Part shown: positions 6,349 to 12,363 of the stretch, in pieces | Position numbering within the stretch: the first letter of the stretch is position 1 | Layout: each line of letters opens with the position of its first letter | From: Rikenellaceae bacterium | GTDB taxonomy: Bacteria; Bacteroidota; Bacteroidia; Bacteroidales; Rikenellaceae | Assembly: GCA_020859875.1 (NCBI GenBank) | Contig: JAJBVJ010000072.1 | Location: 1 to 12,363 of the forward strand | Direction: 5' to 3' | DNA length: 12,363 bases | The notes under the pieces: generated by a model | What the model was told of the DNA's origin: nothing | The model's database searches: none | Seen by the model: only the letters and a program-made list of their open reading frames with translations | Program-made: the position numbers and the translations under genes

Positions 6349-7568
6349 CAGCCGAAAATAAAAGCTTTTTGAATAGTATAGAAGAGGCCATCGAAGATAT
6401 ACGCGAGGGCAAACTGCTCATTGTTGTGGACGATGAGGACAGGGAAAACGAAGGTGACTTTATCGTCGCCGCGGAAAAGATAACTCCCGAGATCGTGAAC
6501 TTTATGCTCCACCACGGCCGCGGGGTGATGTGCGCTCCCCTTACGGAGGAGAGGTGCCGCGAGCTGGAGTTGGATATGCAGGTTGCGGACAACACCTCCA
6601 TCCTGGGGACGCCTTTTACCGTCTCGGTAGACCTGATCGGCGGGGGATGCACCACCGGGGTCTCCGCTGCGGACAGGGCCAAGACAATCCGGGCCCTGGT
6701 CGATCCGGCTACCCGTCCGAGCGACCTGGGAAGGCCGGGGCATATCTTCCCATTACGCGCCCGCAGCAAGGGTGTGCTTCGCAGGCCCGGCCATACCGAG
6801 GCCGTGGTCGACCTCTGCCGTCTGGCCGGACTCAGGCCGGGAGGAGCCCTGATCGAGATAATGAACGAAGACGGCACCATGGCCCGTTTGCCCGACCTGC
6901 TTGAAATAGCCCGGAAGTTCGAGCTAAAAATCGTATCCATTGCGGATATTATAAAATACCGCCTCCGGAGGGAAACCATCGTCGAACGCGGAGATACGGC
7001 CGAGATGCCCACCGAGTGGGGGAATTTCAAAGTGGTCGGGTTCCGTCAGAAAAGCAACGGCTACGAGCACATGGCCATATTCAAAGGAGAGTGGACGGAA
7101 GAGGATCCCATCCCGGTTCGCATGCACTCCTCCTGTGCCACCGGAGATATTCTCGGTTCTTGCCGGTGCGACTGCGGGCAGCAGCTCCACAAAGCCCTGC
7201 AAACCATCGAAAAAGAGGGTCGGGGTGTTGTTGTGTACCTCAACCAGGAGGGGCGCGGCATCGGGCTTTTCAATAAAATAAGGGCTTATAAACTTCAGGA
7301 CGAGGGGCTCGATACGGCTCAGGCGAATTTGAAACTCGGCTTCCATGTGGACGAAAGGGACTACGGGGTCGGTGCGAGCATACTTCGGGAACTCGGCGTG
7401 GGAAAGATGCGGCTTATGACCAACAACCCGCTCAAAAGGACCGGACTGGAAGGTTACGGCCTTTCGATAACCGAGATTATGCCACTGGTGATAGAGCCGA
7501 ACGAGCATAACCGCCGCTACCTCGAAACAAAGGAAAAACTTATGGGCCACAAACTGGGCCTGCTATAA
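6345..7568 (+). CDS. ribBA: Bifunctional 3,4-dihydroxy-2-butanone-4-phosphate synthase / GTP cyclohydrolase II
   Basis: This 407-residue cytosolic enzyme carries out both entry reactions of riboflavin synthesis: ribulose 5-phosphate to dihydroxybutanone phosphate (N-terminal RibB domain, about 1-205) and GTP to the diaminopyrimidine (C-terminal RibA domain, about 206-407). In RibB the acidic metal/substrate loop DDEDRENEGD is at 29-38 and RPGHTEA at 147-153. In RibA the zinc cysteines C254, C265 and C267 keep the 11- and 13-residue offsets of the E. coli enzyme. NQEGRGIGL is at 290-298 and LMTNNPLKRTGL at 357-368. Both active sites look complete, so I expect a true bifunctional enzyme. The ATG at 6345 overlaps the lptF/G stop as ATGA, suggesting translational coupling. 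No FMN riboswitch precedes it, which fits its position inside an operon. fmt begins 1 base after its stop. Confidence 0.97.
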   Translation: MTAENKSFLNSIEEAIEDIREGKLLIVVDDEDRENEGDFIVAAEKITPEIVNFMLHHGRGVMCAPLTEERCRELELDMQVADNTSILGTPFTVSVDLIGGGCTTGVSAADRAKTIRALVDPATRPSDLGRPGHIFPLRARSKGVLRRPGHTEAVVDLCRLAGLRPGGALIEIMNEDGTMARLPDLLEIARKFELKIVSIADIIKYRLRRETIVERGDTAEMPTEWGNFKVVGFRQKSNGYEHMAIFKGEWTEEDPIPVRMHSSCATGDILGSCRCDCGQQLHKALQTIEKEGRGVVVYLNQEGRGIGLFNKIRAYKLQDEGLDTAQANLKLGFHVDERDYGVGASILRELGVGKMRLMTNNPLKRTGLEGYGLSITEIMPLVIEPNEHNRRYLETKEKLMGHKLGLL

Positions 7569-7569
7569 T

Positions 7570-8610
7570 ATGACCGGTAAAGAGCTTCGGATAGTATTTC
7601 TGGGCACTCCCGATTTCGCCGTCCTCCCGTTGAAAACCCTCGTGGAAAACGGGTATAACGTGGTGGGAGTGGTCACAGTTCCGGACAAACCGGCCGGAAG
7701 GGGGCTAAAGGTAAAGCAGAGCCCCGTAAAGCAATATGCCCTTTCGGCAGGCCTTCCGGTGCTTCAGCCCGAGAAGCTCAAAGACGCGGGTTTCCTCGAA
7801 GCGCTGCACGGCTGGGAGCCCGAACTGGGGATCGTGATCGCCTTTCGCATGTTGCCCGAAGCCGTATTCGCCGCTCCTAAGTTCGGGACGTTCAACCTTC
7901 ACGCGTCGCTGCTTCCGGATTACAGGGGCGCGGCCCCGATAAACCGGGCCGTGATGAACGGTGAAAGGGTGACCGGCGTTACCACATTCATGCTAAACGC
8001 CGGGATGGACACCGGCGATATTATAGATTCGACCCGGGTGGAGATCGCCGGGGAGGACACCGCAGGAACGCTGCACGATAAATTGATGGAGGCCGGAGCC
8101 GCACTGGTTCTACAATCGGTGAATATGATCGCTTCGGGTAATCTCAAATTGAGACCACAGCCTCGAAGCGGAGTTTCGAATCCTGCCCCCAAGATATACC
8201 GGGAAGATTGCTATATCCGTTGGGGCAGACCGGTGGACGAAATTTATAACCACATCCGGGGTCTTTCGCCCCACCCGGCCGCATGGGGATATCTCGTTAG
8301 AAACACGGATGAGCCGTGCGTGGTAGCGGAGCTGAATGAGGAGGATGAAAGGTCAGTGGCAAGTTGTCCGGCCCAGGATGTGCTTCCAGGGGATACGCTG
8401 CAGGTGAAAATTTACAGGGCAAGTAAAGAGTACCACGGCCATCCGGGAGTGTACGGCACAGTGATAACGGACGGTAAATCCCTGCTAAAAGTCGCATGCA
8501 ACGGGGGATTTATAGTGATCGAAGAGCTGCAGGCGGCCGGGAAAAGGAGGATGGAAACGGCAGAGTTCCTGAGGGGATTCAAAGATATTGCGGATTACGG
8601 TTTTGCATAA
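7570..8610 (+). CDS. fmt: Methionyl-tRNA formyltransferase
   Basis: The 346-residue cytosolic enzyme transfers a formyl group from 10-formyl-tetrahydrofolate to initiator Met-tRNA. The N-terminal formyltransferase fold (about 5-190) shows FLGTPDFAVLPL at 10-21, the PDKPAGRG loop at 38-45, and the catalytic triad N109, H111 and D147, in FNLHASLLPDYRGAAPIN and GMDTGD. The C-terminal region from about 208 fits the tRNA-binding OB-like domain. It is about 30 residues longer than the E. coli enzyme, with the extra length mostly in the C-terminal half. The substrate could in principle be another formyl acceptor, but the size and SLLP context fit Fmt. It closes the lptF/G-ribBA-fmt operon. The supply of folate and flavin precursors from GTP links it loosely to ribBA. 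Its last 32 bases overlap the 3' end of the minus-strand DUF1801-type gene. Confidence 0.95.
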   Translation: MTGKELRIVFLGTPDFAVLPLKTLVENGYNVVGVVTVPDKPAGRGLKVKQSPVKQYALSAGLPVLQPEKLKDAGFLEALHGWEPELGIVIAFRMLPEAVFAAPKFGTFNLHASLLPDYRGAAPINRAVMNGERVTGVTTFMLNAGMDTGDIIDSTRVEIAGEDTAGTLHDKLMEAGAALVLQSVNMIASGNLKLRPQPRSGVSNPAPKIYREDCYIRWGRPVDEIYNHIRGLSPHPAAWGYLVRNTDEPCVVAELNEEDERSVASCPAQDVLPGDTLQVKIYRASKEYHGHPGVYGTVITDGKSLLKVACNGGFIVIEELQAAGKRRMETAEFLRGFKDIADYGFA

Positions 8611-8980
8611 CCCGCTCCGGAGTTTTAGAGGCAGTATTTATGCAGATTCCGGGCCGGGCGAGTATATCCGCGATCTTGTCGACCGGTAGGTCTGCATCGG
8701 GATCGATCGTCATAATTTTCATTTTGGCCCGTCCACCGGATTTCAAAGAGGGATGGGTAAGCGATTTACCGTCGGCCATTAGGATATAAGGCCAGCCGCT
8801 TATCCTGTCTGTCCAAAGATAGCAGAGAATTTTTCCGGAATAGAGAAAACACGGCATACCGTATTTGACCATTTCCGAAATATTAGGGTCAAAATCCAGG
8901 ATGATGCCTCTCAAAGCAAGGAGGGTTCCTTTGGCAGGTTCGGGTCTGCTGAGGTAAAAATCGCCGAGGGGATTTTTCAT
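8579..8980 (-). CDS. DUF1801 / YdhG-like small protein overlapping fmt
   Basis: The product has 133 residues from the ATG at 8980. The KYGMPCFLYSGK stretch at 39-50 and HPSLKSGGRAKMK at 76-88 are the recognisable signatures of DUF1801 (YdhG-like) proteins, a small cytosolic fold related to frataxin-like proteins and sometimes called iron chaperones. No biochemical role is secure. The frame opens earlier, at 9022, but the added residues (MRHCPVYILWVYC) look unlike the family, and the ATG at 8980 gives the usual length. The family-like part ends near residue 112. The last 20 or so residues (from NTASKTPERVMQNRNP) run into the fmt coding region and look like a read-on tail. A weak AT-rich stretch (TATATTTT on the minus strand near 9000) could serve as promoter. 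Frame and family are fairly secure; function is not. Confidence 0.78.
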   Translation of the reverse strand: MKNPLGDFYLSRPEPAKGTLLALRGIILDFDPNISEMVKYGMPCFLYSGKILCYLWTDRISGWPYILMADGKSLTHPSLKSGGRAKMKIMTIDPDADLPVDKIADILARPGICINTASKTPERVMQNRNPQYL

Positions 8981-9024
8981 CGGACAATATACCCATAAAA
9001 TATACACCGGGCAATGCCGCACAC

Positions 9025-9058
9025 AATAAGCCCCTCCGGAAATCCGAAGGGGCTTATT
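9025..9058 (-). terminator. Strong hairpin terminator downstream of fba
   Basis: Bases 9025-9040 pair with 9043-9058 over 16 positions with a single G-U wobble. The core GCCCC/GGGGC is flanked by AATAA/TTATT, so the fold works from both strands. It begins 19 bases after the fba stop. It separates fba from the DUF1801-type gene on the same strand, which must then have its own promoter. Confidence 0.85.
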
Positions 9059-9076
9059 ATTAAAGAAAGGGGGATG

Positions 9077-10069
9077 TTACGCTTTTCCGGCGCTTCCCAG
9101 CACTTTTTCGCACTTGTGCATATAGAGCTTTTTGAGCTCGTCGCGGGCAGGGCCGAGATATTTGCGCGGGTCGAATTCTGCTGGCTTCGTTGCAAATACT
9201 TCGCGTACCGCCGCGGTCATGGCCAGACGGCCGTCGCTGTCGATATTGATCTTGCATACCGCCGATTTGGCCGCTTTGCGAAGTTCCTCTTCCGGAATGC
9301 CGATAGCATCCTTGAGCGCACCGCCGTATTTGTTGATAGTAGCTACGTATTCCTGCGGAACAGAGGAGGCGCCGTGCAACACGATAGGGAATCCGGGAAT
9401 CCTCTTTTCGATCTCTTCGAGAATGTCGAAACGAAGGGGGGGAGGAACGAGGATGCCGTCCGCATTTCGGGTACACTGCTCGGGTTTGAACTTATTGGCC
9501 CCGTGTGAGGTGCCGATCGAGATTGCGAGCGAGTCGACGCCCGTGCGGGTGACGAAATCCACTACCTGGTCGGGCTCGGTATAGGTGTGGTGCTCGGCCG
9601 AAACCTCGTCCTCGACACCTGCCAGCACTCCGAGTTCGCCCTCTACGGTAACGTCGAATTGGTGGGCGTAGTCCACGACCTGTTTGGTGAGGGCTATATT
9701 TTCTTCGTAGGGAAGGTGGCTGCCGTCGATCATCACGGACGAGAAGCCCATTTCGATACAGGATTTACAGAGCTCGAAAGAGTTTCCGTGGTCGAGGTGG
9801 AGGACGATGGGAATATTTTTGCCCAGTTCCTTTGCATACTCTACCGCACCCTGAGCCATATAGCGCAGAAGCGTCTGGTTGGCATACTGGCGGGCTCCGC
9901 TCGACACCTGGAGGATCACCGGAGAATTTGCATCCACGCAGGCGGAAACGATTGCCTGGAGCTGCTCCATATTATTGAAGTTGAAGGCCGGGATCGCATA
10001 TCCGCCGTCGAAGGCCTTTTTGAAAATCTCGCGCGAATTCACGAGACCTAATTCTTTGTATGAAATCAT
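9077..10069 (-). CDS. fba: Class II fructose-bisphosphate aldolase
   Basis: The 330-residue zinc-dependent cytosolic enzyme interconverts fructose 1,6-bisphosphate with dihydroxyacetone phosphate and glyceraldehyde 3-phosphate. The class II barrel is marked by AIPAFNFNNMEQLQAI at 25-40, HLDHG at 91-95 with zinc ligand H94, the DGSHLP loop at 115-120, EGELG at 133-137, the phosphate and potassium site SIGTSHG with H189, LHGASS with H222, and NIDSD at 255-259. The frame is open to 10147, but the upstream 26 residues do not resemble the family. Starting at 10069 gives MISYKELGLV and the normal length. A consensus promoter with both elements lies about 100 bases upstream, leaving a long leader. 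Close relatives act on tagatose bisphosphate or other sugars, but the sequence is closest to glycolytic aldolase. It is divergent from the fumarase gene. Confidence 0.95.
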   Translation of the reverse strand: MISYKELGLVNSREIFKKAFDGGYAIPAFNFNNMEQLQAIVSACVDANSPVILQVSSGARQYANQTLLRYMAQGAVEYAKELGKNIPIVLHLDHGNSFELCKSCIEMGFSSVMIDGSHLPYEENIALTKQVVDYAHQFDVTVEGELGVLAGVEDEVSAEHHTYTEPDQVVDFVTRTGVDSLAISIGTSHGANKFKPEQCTRNADGILVPPPLRFDILEEIEKRIPGFPIVLHGASSVPQEYVATINKYGGALKDAIGIPEEELRKAAKSAVCKINIDSDGRLAMTAAVREVFATKPAEFDPRKYLGPARDELKKLYMHKCEKVLGSAGKA

Positions 10070-10169
10070 AATTATGTTTATTTGGTTATTTTCCGATAAT
10101 CCGGTTTCGAGTTTAAAACAGGGCTTGCCACAGATATTCTCCTGCATGCTCCGATTTTAAAAGATTCTA

Positions 10170-10200
10170 CAAAAGTAGGAATTTTATAACCGTTTTGCAA
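10170..10200 (-). promoter_or_regulatory. fba promoter with -33 and -7 elements
   Basis: On the minus strand the -33 TTG (10200-10198) and the -7 TACTTTTG (10177-10170) are separated by 20 bases, the expected Bacteroidetes spacing. This is the only promoter in the window where I can see both elements. It predicts a 5' leader of about 90-95 bases before the fba ATG at 10069; I see no recognised riboswitch in that leader. Confidence 0.75.
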
Positions 10201-10280
10201 TGAGAATGCAAATATTGGGATTGTCTTTTTGCAGGGCTGTAAATATTTCTGTTATCGTGCTAACGATCTTTGGAAAACAC

Positions 10281-10288
10281 TATCTTTG
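10281..10288 (+). promoter_or_regulatory. -7 box of the fumarase promoter
   Basis: TATCTTTG followed by CAC matches TAnnTTTG with the GCA[C/T] extension and ends 37 bases before the ATG at 10326. The -33 element is weak. A small inverted repeat ATCGT-GCTA-ACGAT at 10254-10267 sits just upstream where a regulator could bind, but five-base arms can arise by chance. Confidence 0.7.
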
Positions 10289-10325
10289 CACTGTTTTATC
10301 GTTGCTAATCATAACAAACTTAAAT

Positions 10326-11936
10326 ATGTCCGATTTCATTTACCAGGAGCCCTTCTCCCTGTGCGGGGACGACACTCAGTACAGGCTTCTTACCAAAGAT
10401 TATATAAAAGTCATCGAATGCGACGGCCGCAGGATACTCAAAGTCGACCCGGCAGGGCTGGAACTTCTTGCACGGGAAGCCTACACCGACGTGTCGTTCT
10501 ATCTGCGGGCATCACACTTGCAGAAAGTGGCCGACATCCTGAACGATCCCGAGGCGACGGACAACGACAAGTTCGTGGCATATACCCTTCTTATAAACCA
10601 GGTAGTATCGGCCGAGGGAGAGCTGCCCACCTGCCAGGACACCGGCACGGCCATAGCGATCGGTAAAAAGGGGGAGGATGTTTATACCGGAGTCGAGGAT
10701 GCGGAATATATCTCCAGGGGGGTATACGAAACATATAAGGAGAGAAACCTTCGTTATTCGCAGGTGGTTCCCCTTACGATGTTCGACGAGAAGAACAGCG
10801 GCAATAACCTTCCTGCGCAAATAGATATTTACTCCACACCCGGCATGGAGTACAAGTTTCTCTTTATGACCAAAGGGGGCGGTTCGGGCAACAAAACTTT
10901 CCTTTATCAGCAGACGAAGGCCCTGTTGAACGAAAAGTCGCTTACGGCTTTCATAAAGGAGCATATAAAGGATCTGGGGACATCGGCATGTCCTCCCTAC
11001 CACCTGGCCATAGTGATAGGGGGTACATCGGCCGAGGCGAACCTCGCCGCGGTAAAGAAGGCCTCGGCGGGATATTTCGACCATCTGCCCACCTGCGGCA
11101 ACGAAGGCGGCCGGGCTTTCCGCGATCTCGAATGGGAAGAAAAGGTGAAACAAATTTGTATCGACAGCGGAATAGGTGCCCAGTTCGGCGGGAAATATCT
11201 GGTGCACGACGTTCGGGTTATTCGTATGCCGCGCCATGCCGCCTCGTGCCCGGTGGGCATGGGTGTGAGCTGCAGCGCCGACCGCAATATAAAGGCTAAG
11301 ATCACAGCGGATGGTATATTCCTCGAACAGCTCGAAAAGAATCCGTCCCGTTTCCTGCCCGCTCAGCCGCCCGCAATGACCCCGGCGGTAGACATAGATC
11401 TCGACCAGGGGATGGATAAGGTGATGGAGACCCTCTCGAAATACCCGATTAAAACCAGGCTCAATATCAAAGGTACCCTCGTGGTGGCAAGGGATATAGC
11501 CCATGCAAAAATAAAGGAGCTGCTCGACAGCGGAGCGCCCATGCCCGAATATATGAAAAAGCACCCGGTTTATTATGCCGGGCCTGCTAAGACGCCGTCG
11601 GGAATGGCCTCGGGAAGTTTCGGCCCCACGACGGCAGGCCGGATGGACTCCTACGTGGGTGAGTTCCAGGCCGCCGGTGGCTCGCTCGTGATGGTGGCCA
11701 AAGGCAACCGCACCCGCCAGGTGACCGATGCATGCGCAAGGTACGGCGGGTTTTACCTCGGGTCTATCGGTGGGCCGGCCGCAGTGCTTGCCCGGGAGAG
11801 CATAAAAAGTGTAGAGGTGATAGACTTCCCGGAGCTGGGCATGGAGGCCGTAAGGAAAATATACGTAGAGAATTTCCCGGCCTTTATAATCGTAGACGAC
11901 AAGGGTAACGACTTCTTCGAGGAATTCAAGCATTAA
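10326..11936 (+). CDS. Class I (iron-sulfur) fumarate hydratase, single-chain
   Basis: This 536-residue enzyme of the FumA/FumB type reversibly hydrates fumarate to malate. In anaerobic Bacteroidales it usually runs from malate to fumarate, feeding fumarate reductase. The alpha domain (about 1-330) and beta domain (about 350-536) are fused in one chain. C103 (PTCQDTGTA), C222 (ACPPYH) and C316 (GVSCSADR) keep the 119- and 94-residue spacing of the three [4Fe-4S] ligands in the Leishmania major class I enzyme. Other landmarks are TKGGGSGNK at 182-190, GGTSAEANL at 232-240, TCGNEGGRAF at 256-265, MPRHAASCPVGMG at 301-313 and the beta-domain GPTTAGRMDSY at 433-443. The frame is open to 10200, but that extension crosses the -7 box at 10281-10288, so the ATG at 10326 is the start. 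Paralogous assignment (fumA or fumB) is not meaningful here. The cluster should be oxygen-sensitive. Confidence 0.96.
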   Translation: MSDFIYQEPFSLCGDDTQYRLLTKDYIKVIECDGRRILKVDPAGLELLAREAYTDVSFYLRASHLQKVADILNDPEATDNDKFVAYTLLINQVVSAEGELPTCQDTGTAIAIGKKGEDVYTGVEDAEYISRGVYETYKERNLRYSQVVPLTMFDEKNSGNNLPAQIDIYSTPGMEYKFLFMTKGGGSGNKTFLYQQTKALLNEKSLTAFIKEHIKDLGTSACPPYHLAIVIGGTSAEANLAAVKKASAGYFDHLPTCGNEGGRAFRDLEWEEKVKQICIDSGIGAQFGGKYLVHDVRVIRMPRHAASCPVGMGVSCSADRNIKAKITADGIFLEQLEKNPSRFLPAQPPAMTPAVDIDLDQGMDKVMETLSKYPIKTRLNIKGTLVVARDIAHAKIKELLDSGAPMPEYMKKHPVYYAGPAKTPSGMASGSFGPTTAGRMDSYVGEFQAAGGSLVMVAKGNRTRQVTDACARYGGFYLGSIGGPAAVLARESIKSVEVIDFPELGMEAVRKIYVENFPAFIIVDDKGNDFFEEFKH

Positions 11937-11950
11937 AAGCCTCGAAAGCA

Positions 11951-11981
11951 GACAAAAGCGGCGGATTTCGCCGCTTTTGTC
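11951..11981 (+). terminator. Intrinsic terminator after fumarase
   Basis: Thirteen bases GACAAAAGCGGCG (11951-11963) pair perfectly with 11969-11981 around a five-base loop. The descending arm holds four T followed by GTCTTG, so there is a T-rich side. It starts 14 bases after the fumarase stop. Confidence 0.85.
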
Positions 11982-12025
11982 TTGCAGTCCTTGCGGCGGG
12001 GATAATAAAGGAGCCGGTTTTACGT

Positions 12026-12048
12026 TGCACAATATGGGATATTGTGCA
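12026..12048. repeat. Perfect 10-base inverted repeat with 3-base spacer upstream of batD
   Basis: TGCACAATAT at 12026-12035 and ATATTGTGCA at 12039-12048 are exact reverse complements around GGG. It lies after the fumarase terminator and about 47 bases before the batD -7 box. There is no T run on either side, and the arms are AT-rich, so an operator for a dimeric regulator is more plausible than a second terminator. The role is inferred. Confidence 0.6.
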
Positions 12049-12094
12049 GGAGAGCGGCCGAATGCTGGAGGTGTCCTTTCGAGTAAATTTTGTT

Positions 12095-12102
12095 TATTTT
12101 TG
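12095..12102 (+). promoter_or_regulatory. -7 box of the batD promoter
   Basis: TATTTTTG followed by CAT matches TAnnTTTG with the GCA[C/T] extension and ends 20 bases before the ATG at 12123. No clear -33 TTG is visible at the right distance. Confidence 0.6.
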
Positions 12103-12122
12103 CATGGAAAAACAGGATAACG

Positions 12123-12363
12123 ATGCGATCGAAGATACTGCTTGTATTATTTTTAATATTTCCCACCTTTCTTGCTGCGCAGAACGTGCAATTCGAAGCG
12201 AATGTGCCCAGCATGGTGGCCGCGGGCAATGTTTTCAAAGTAGAGTTTACAGTCAATAAGCGTCCCGAGAGGTTTCTGCCGCCCGATCTTTCGCAGTTCA
12301 GCGTCATTGCCGGGCCCTCCCAGTCCACGGGAAGCTTCACACAGAATATAAACGGCGTTGTAA
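12123..12363 (+). CDS. batD: BatD-like aerotolerance protein, N-terminal part (cut by window edge)
   Basis: The first 80 codons are present and the frame is open at the right edge. Residues 1-20 form a signal peptide (MRSKILLVLFLIFPTFLAAQ). The mature start NVQFEANVPSMVAAGNVFKVE, then FTVN, then LPPDLSQFSVIAGPSQSTGS and IN, follows the usual opening of Bacteroidetes BatD proteins: a beta-rich domain, a PDLSQF-like strand, GPSQST, and a Q-N-I-NG turn. BatD is a periplasmic, membrane-anchored partner of the Bat (Bacteroides aerotolerance) proteins; its exact biochemical role is not settled. It usually follows batA-batB-batC. Here it is preceded by fumarase, a terminator and its own promoter, so any other bat genes must lie downstream or elsewhere. 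The call rests on the N-terminal domain only. The ATG at 12123 is 20 bases past a -7 box. Confidence 0.75.
   Translation, partial: MRSKILLVLFLIFPTFLAAQNVQFEANVPSMVAAGNVFKVEFTVNKRPERFLPPDLSQFSVIAGPSQSTGSFTQNINGVV

Noticed and set aside
6123..7550. Long minus-strand frames (up to 230 codons) across ribBA
   Set aside because: They are antisense to a gene with two complete active sites, are rich in Ser, Arg and Pro, and have no promoter-like box of their own.
8615..8626. CTCCGGAG followed by TTTT as a terminator for fmt
   Set aside because: The palindrome has no spacer, so after leaving a loop only two or three pairs remain; too weak to call.
9025..9058. Hairpin as part of a CRISPR or repeat array
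   Set aside because: Only a single copy is present and it sits directly after the fba stop, as a terminator would.
10070..10147. Upstream start adding 26 residues to aldolase
   Set aside because: The extra residues are not family-like, and the ATG at 10069 gives the normal 330-residue enzyme.
10200..10325. Upstream start adding 42 residues to fumarase
   Set aside because: The extension contains the -7 box at 10281-10288 and does not resemble the family; MSDFIYQEPF at 10326 gives the expected length.
10512..12032. A 506-codon open frame on the minus strand across fumarase
   Set aside because: It mirrors the fumarase codons, has no recognisable domain and reads through the terminator hairpin; the plus-strand protein has complete fumarase motifs.
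12044..12340. Small frames around the batD start on both strands
   Set aside because: They overlap the batD signal-peptide frame, which has a promoter, a signal peptide and family motifs; the alternatives have none.

Overview
The window reads as ordinary chromosomal DNA of a Bacteroidetes bacterium, probably order Bacteroidales. The grounds are seven upstream matches to the Bacteroidetes -7 promoter box TAnnTTTG (five followed by GCA[C/T]), no consistent Shine-Dalgarno sequences, and typical family members: a BatD-like aerotolerance protein, a single-chain class I fumarase, and an enlarged LptF/LptG permease coupled to ribBA. By eye the base composition is just above 50% GC, which would suit an Alistipes-like member of the Rikenellaceae, but I cannot confirm the genus.

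Left block, minus strand (1-3862). In transcription order it holds mtaB (tRNA ms2t6A methylthiotransferase), a membrane sensor-like protein with a periplasmic helical domain and a HAMP linker but no output domain, the potassium channel subunit trkH, and the N-terminus of an unrecognised exported coiled-coil protein that runs off the left edge. The sensor gene has its own -7 box inside the gap after mtaB, so sensor-trkH-unknown may be a separate unit.

Central block, plus strand (3973-8610). It begins divergently from mtaB with an ABC-3 family metal permease (ZnuB/MntB type) that has no ATPase or binding-protein partner here. A separate promoter then drives a tight operon: an LptF/LptG-type lipopolysaccharide-export permease, ribBA (stop and start overlap as ATGA) and fmt (1 base after ribBA). 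The mtaB and permease promoters sit in a mirrored cassette: a 24-base promoter-plus-leader segment present twice in inverted orientation, with 21 of 24 identities.

Right block. A DUF1801-type small protein lies on the minus strand and overlaps the 3' end of fmt tail to tail. After a strong hairpin comes fba (class II fructose-bisphosphate aldolase, minus strand), divergent from a class I fumarate hydratase (plus strand). The fumarase is followed by a clear terminator, a 23-base palindrome and the first 80 codons of a batD-like gene that runs off the right edge.

Functionally this is core metabolism and envelope upkeep: glycolysis/gluconeogenesis (fba), the fumarate branch (fum), flavins (ribBA), initiator tRNA formylation (fmt), tRNA modification (mtaB), K+ and metal transport, and LPS export. 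No stretch longer than 300 bases lacks a gene. I saw no rRNA, tRNA, CRISPR array, insertion sequence or phage gene. I found no clear new multi-gene system; the best leads are the output-less HAMP protein beside trkH and the mirrored promoter cassette.
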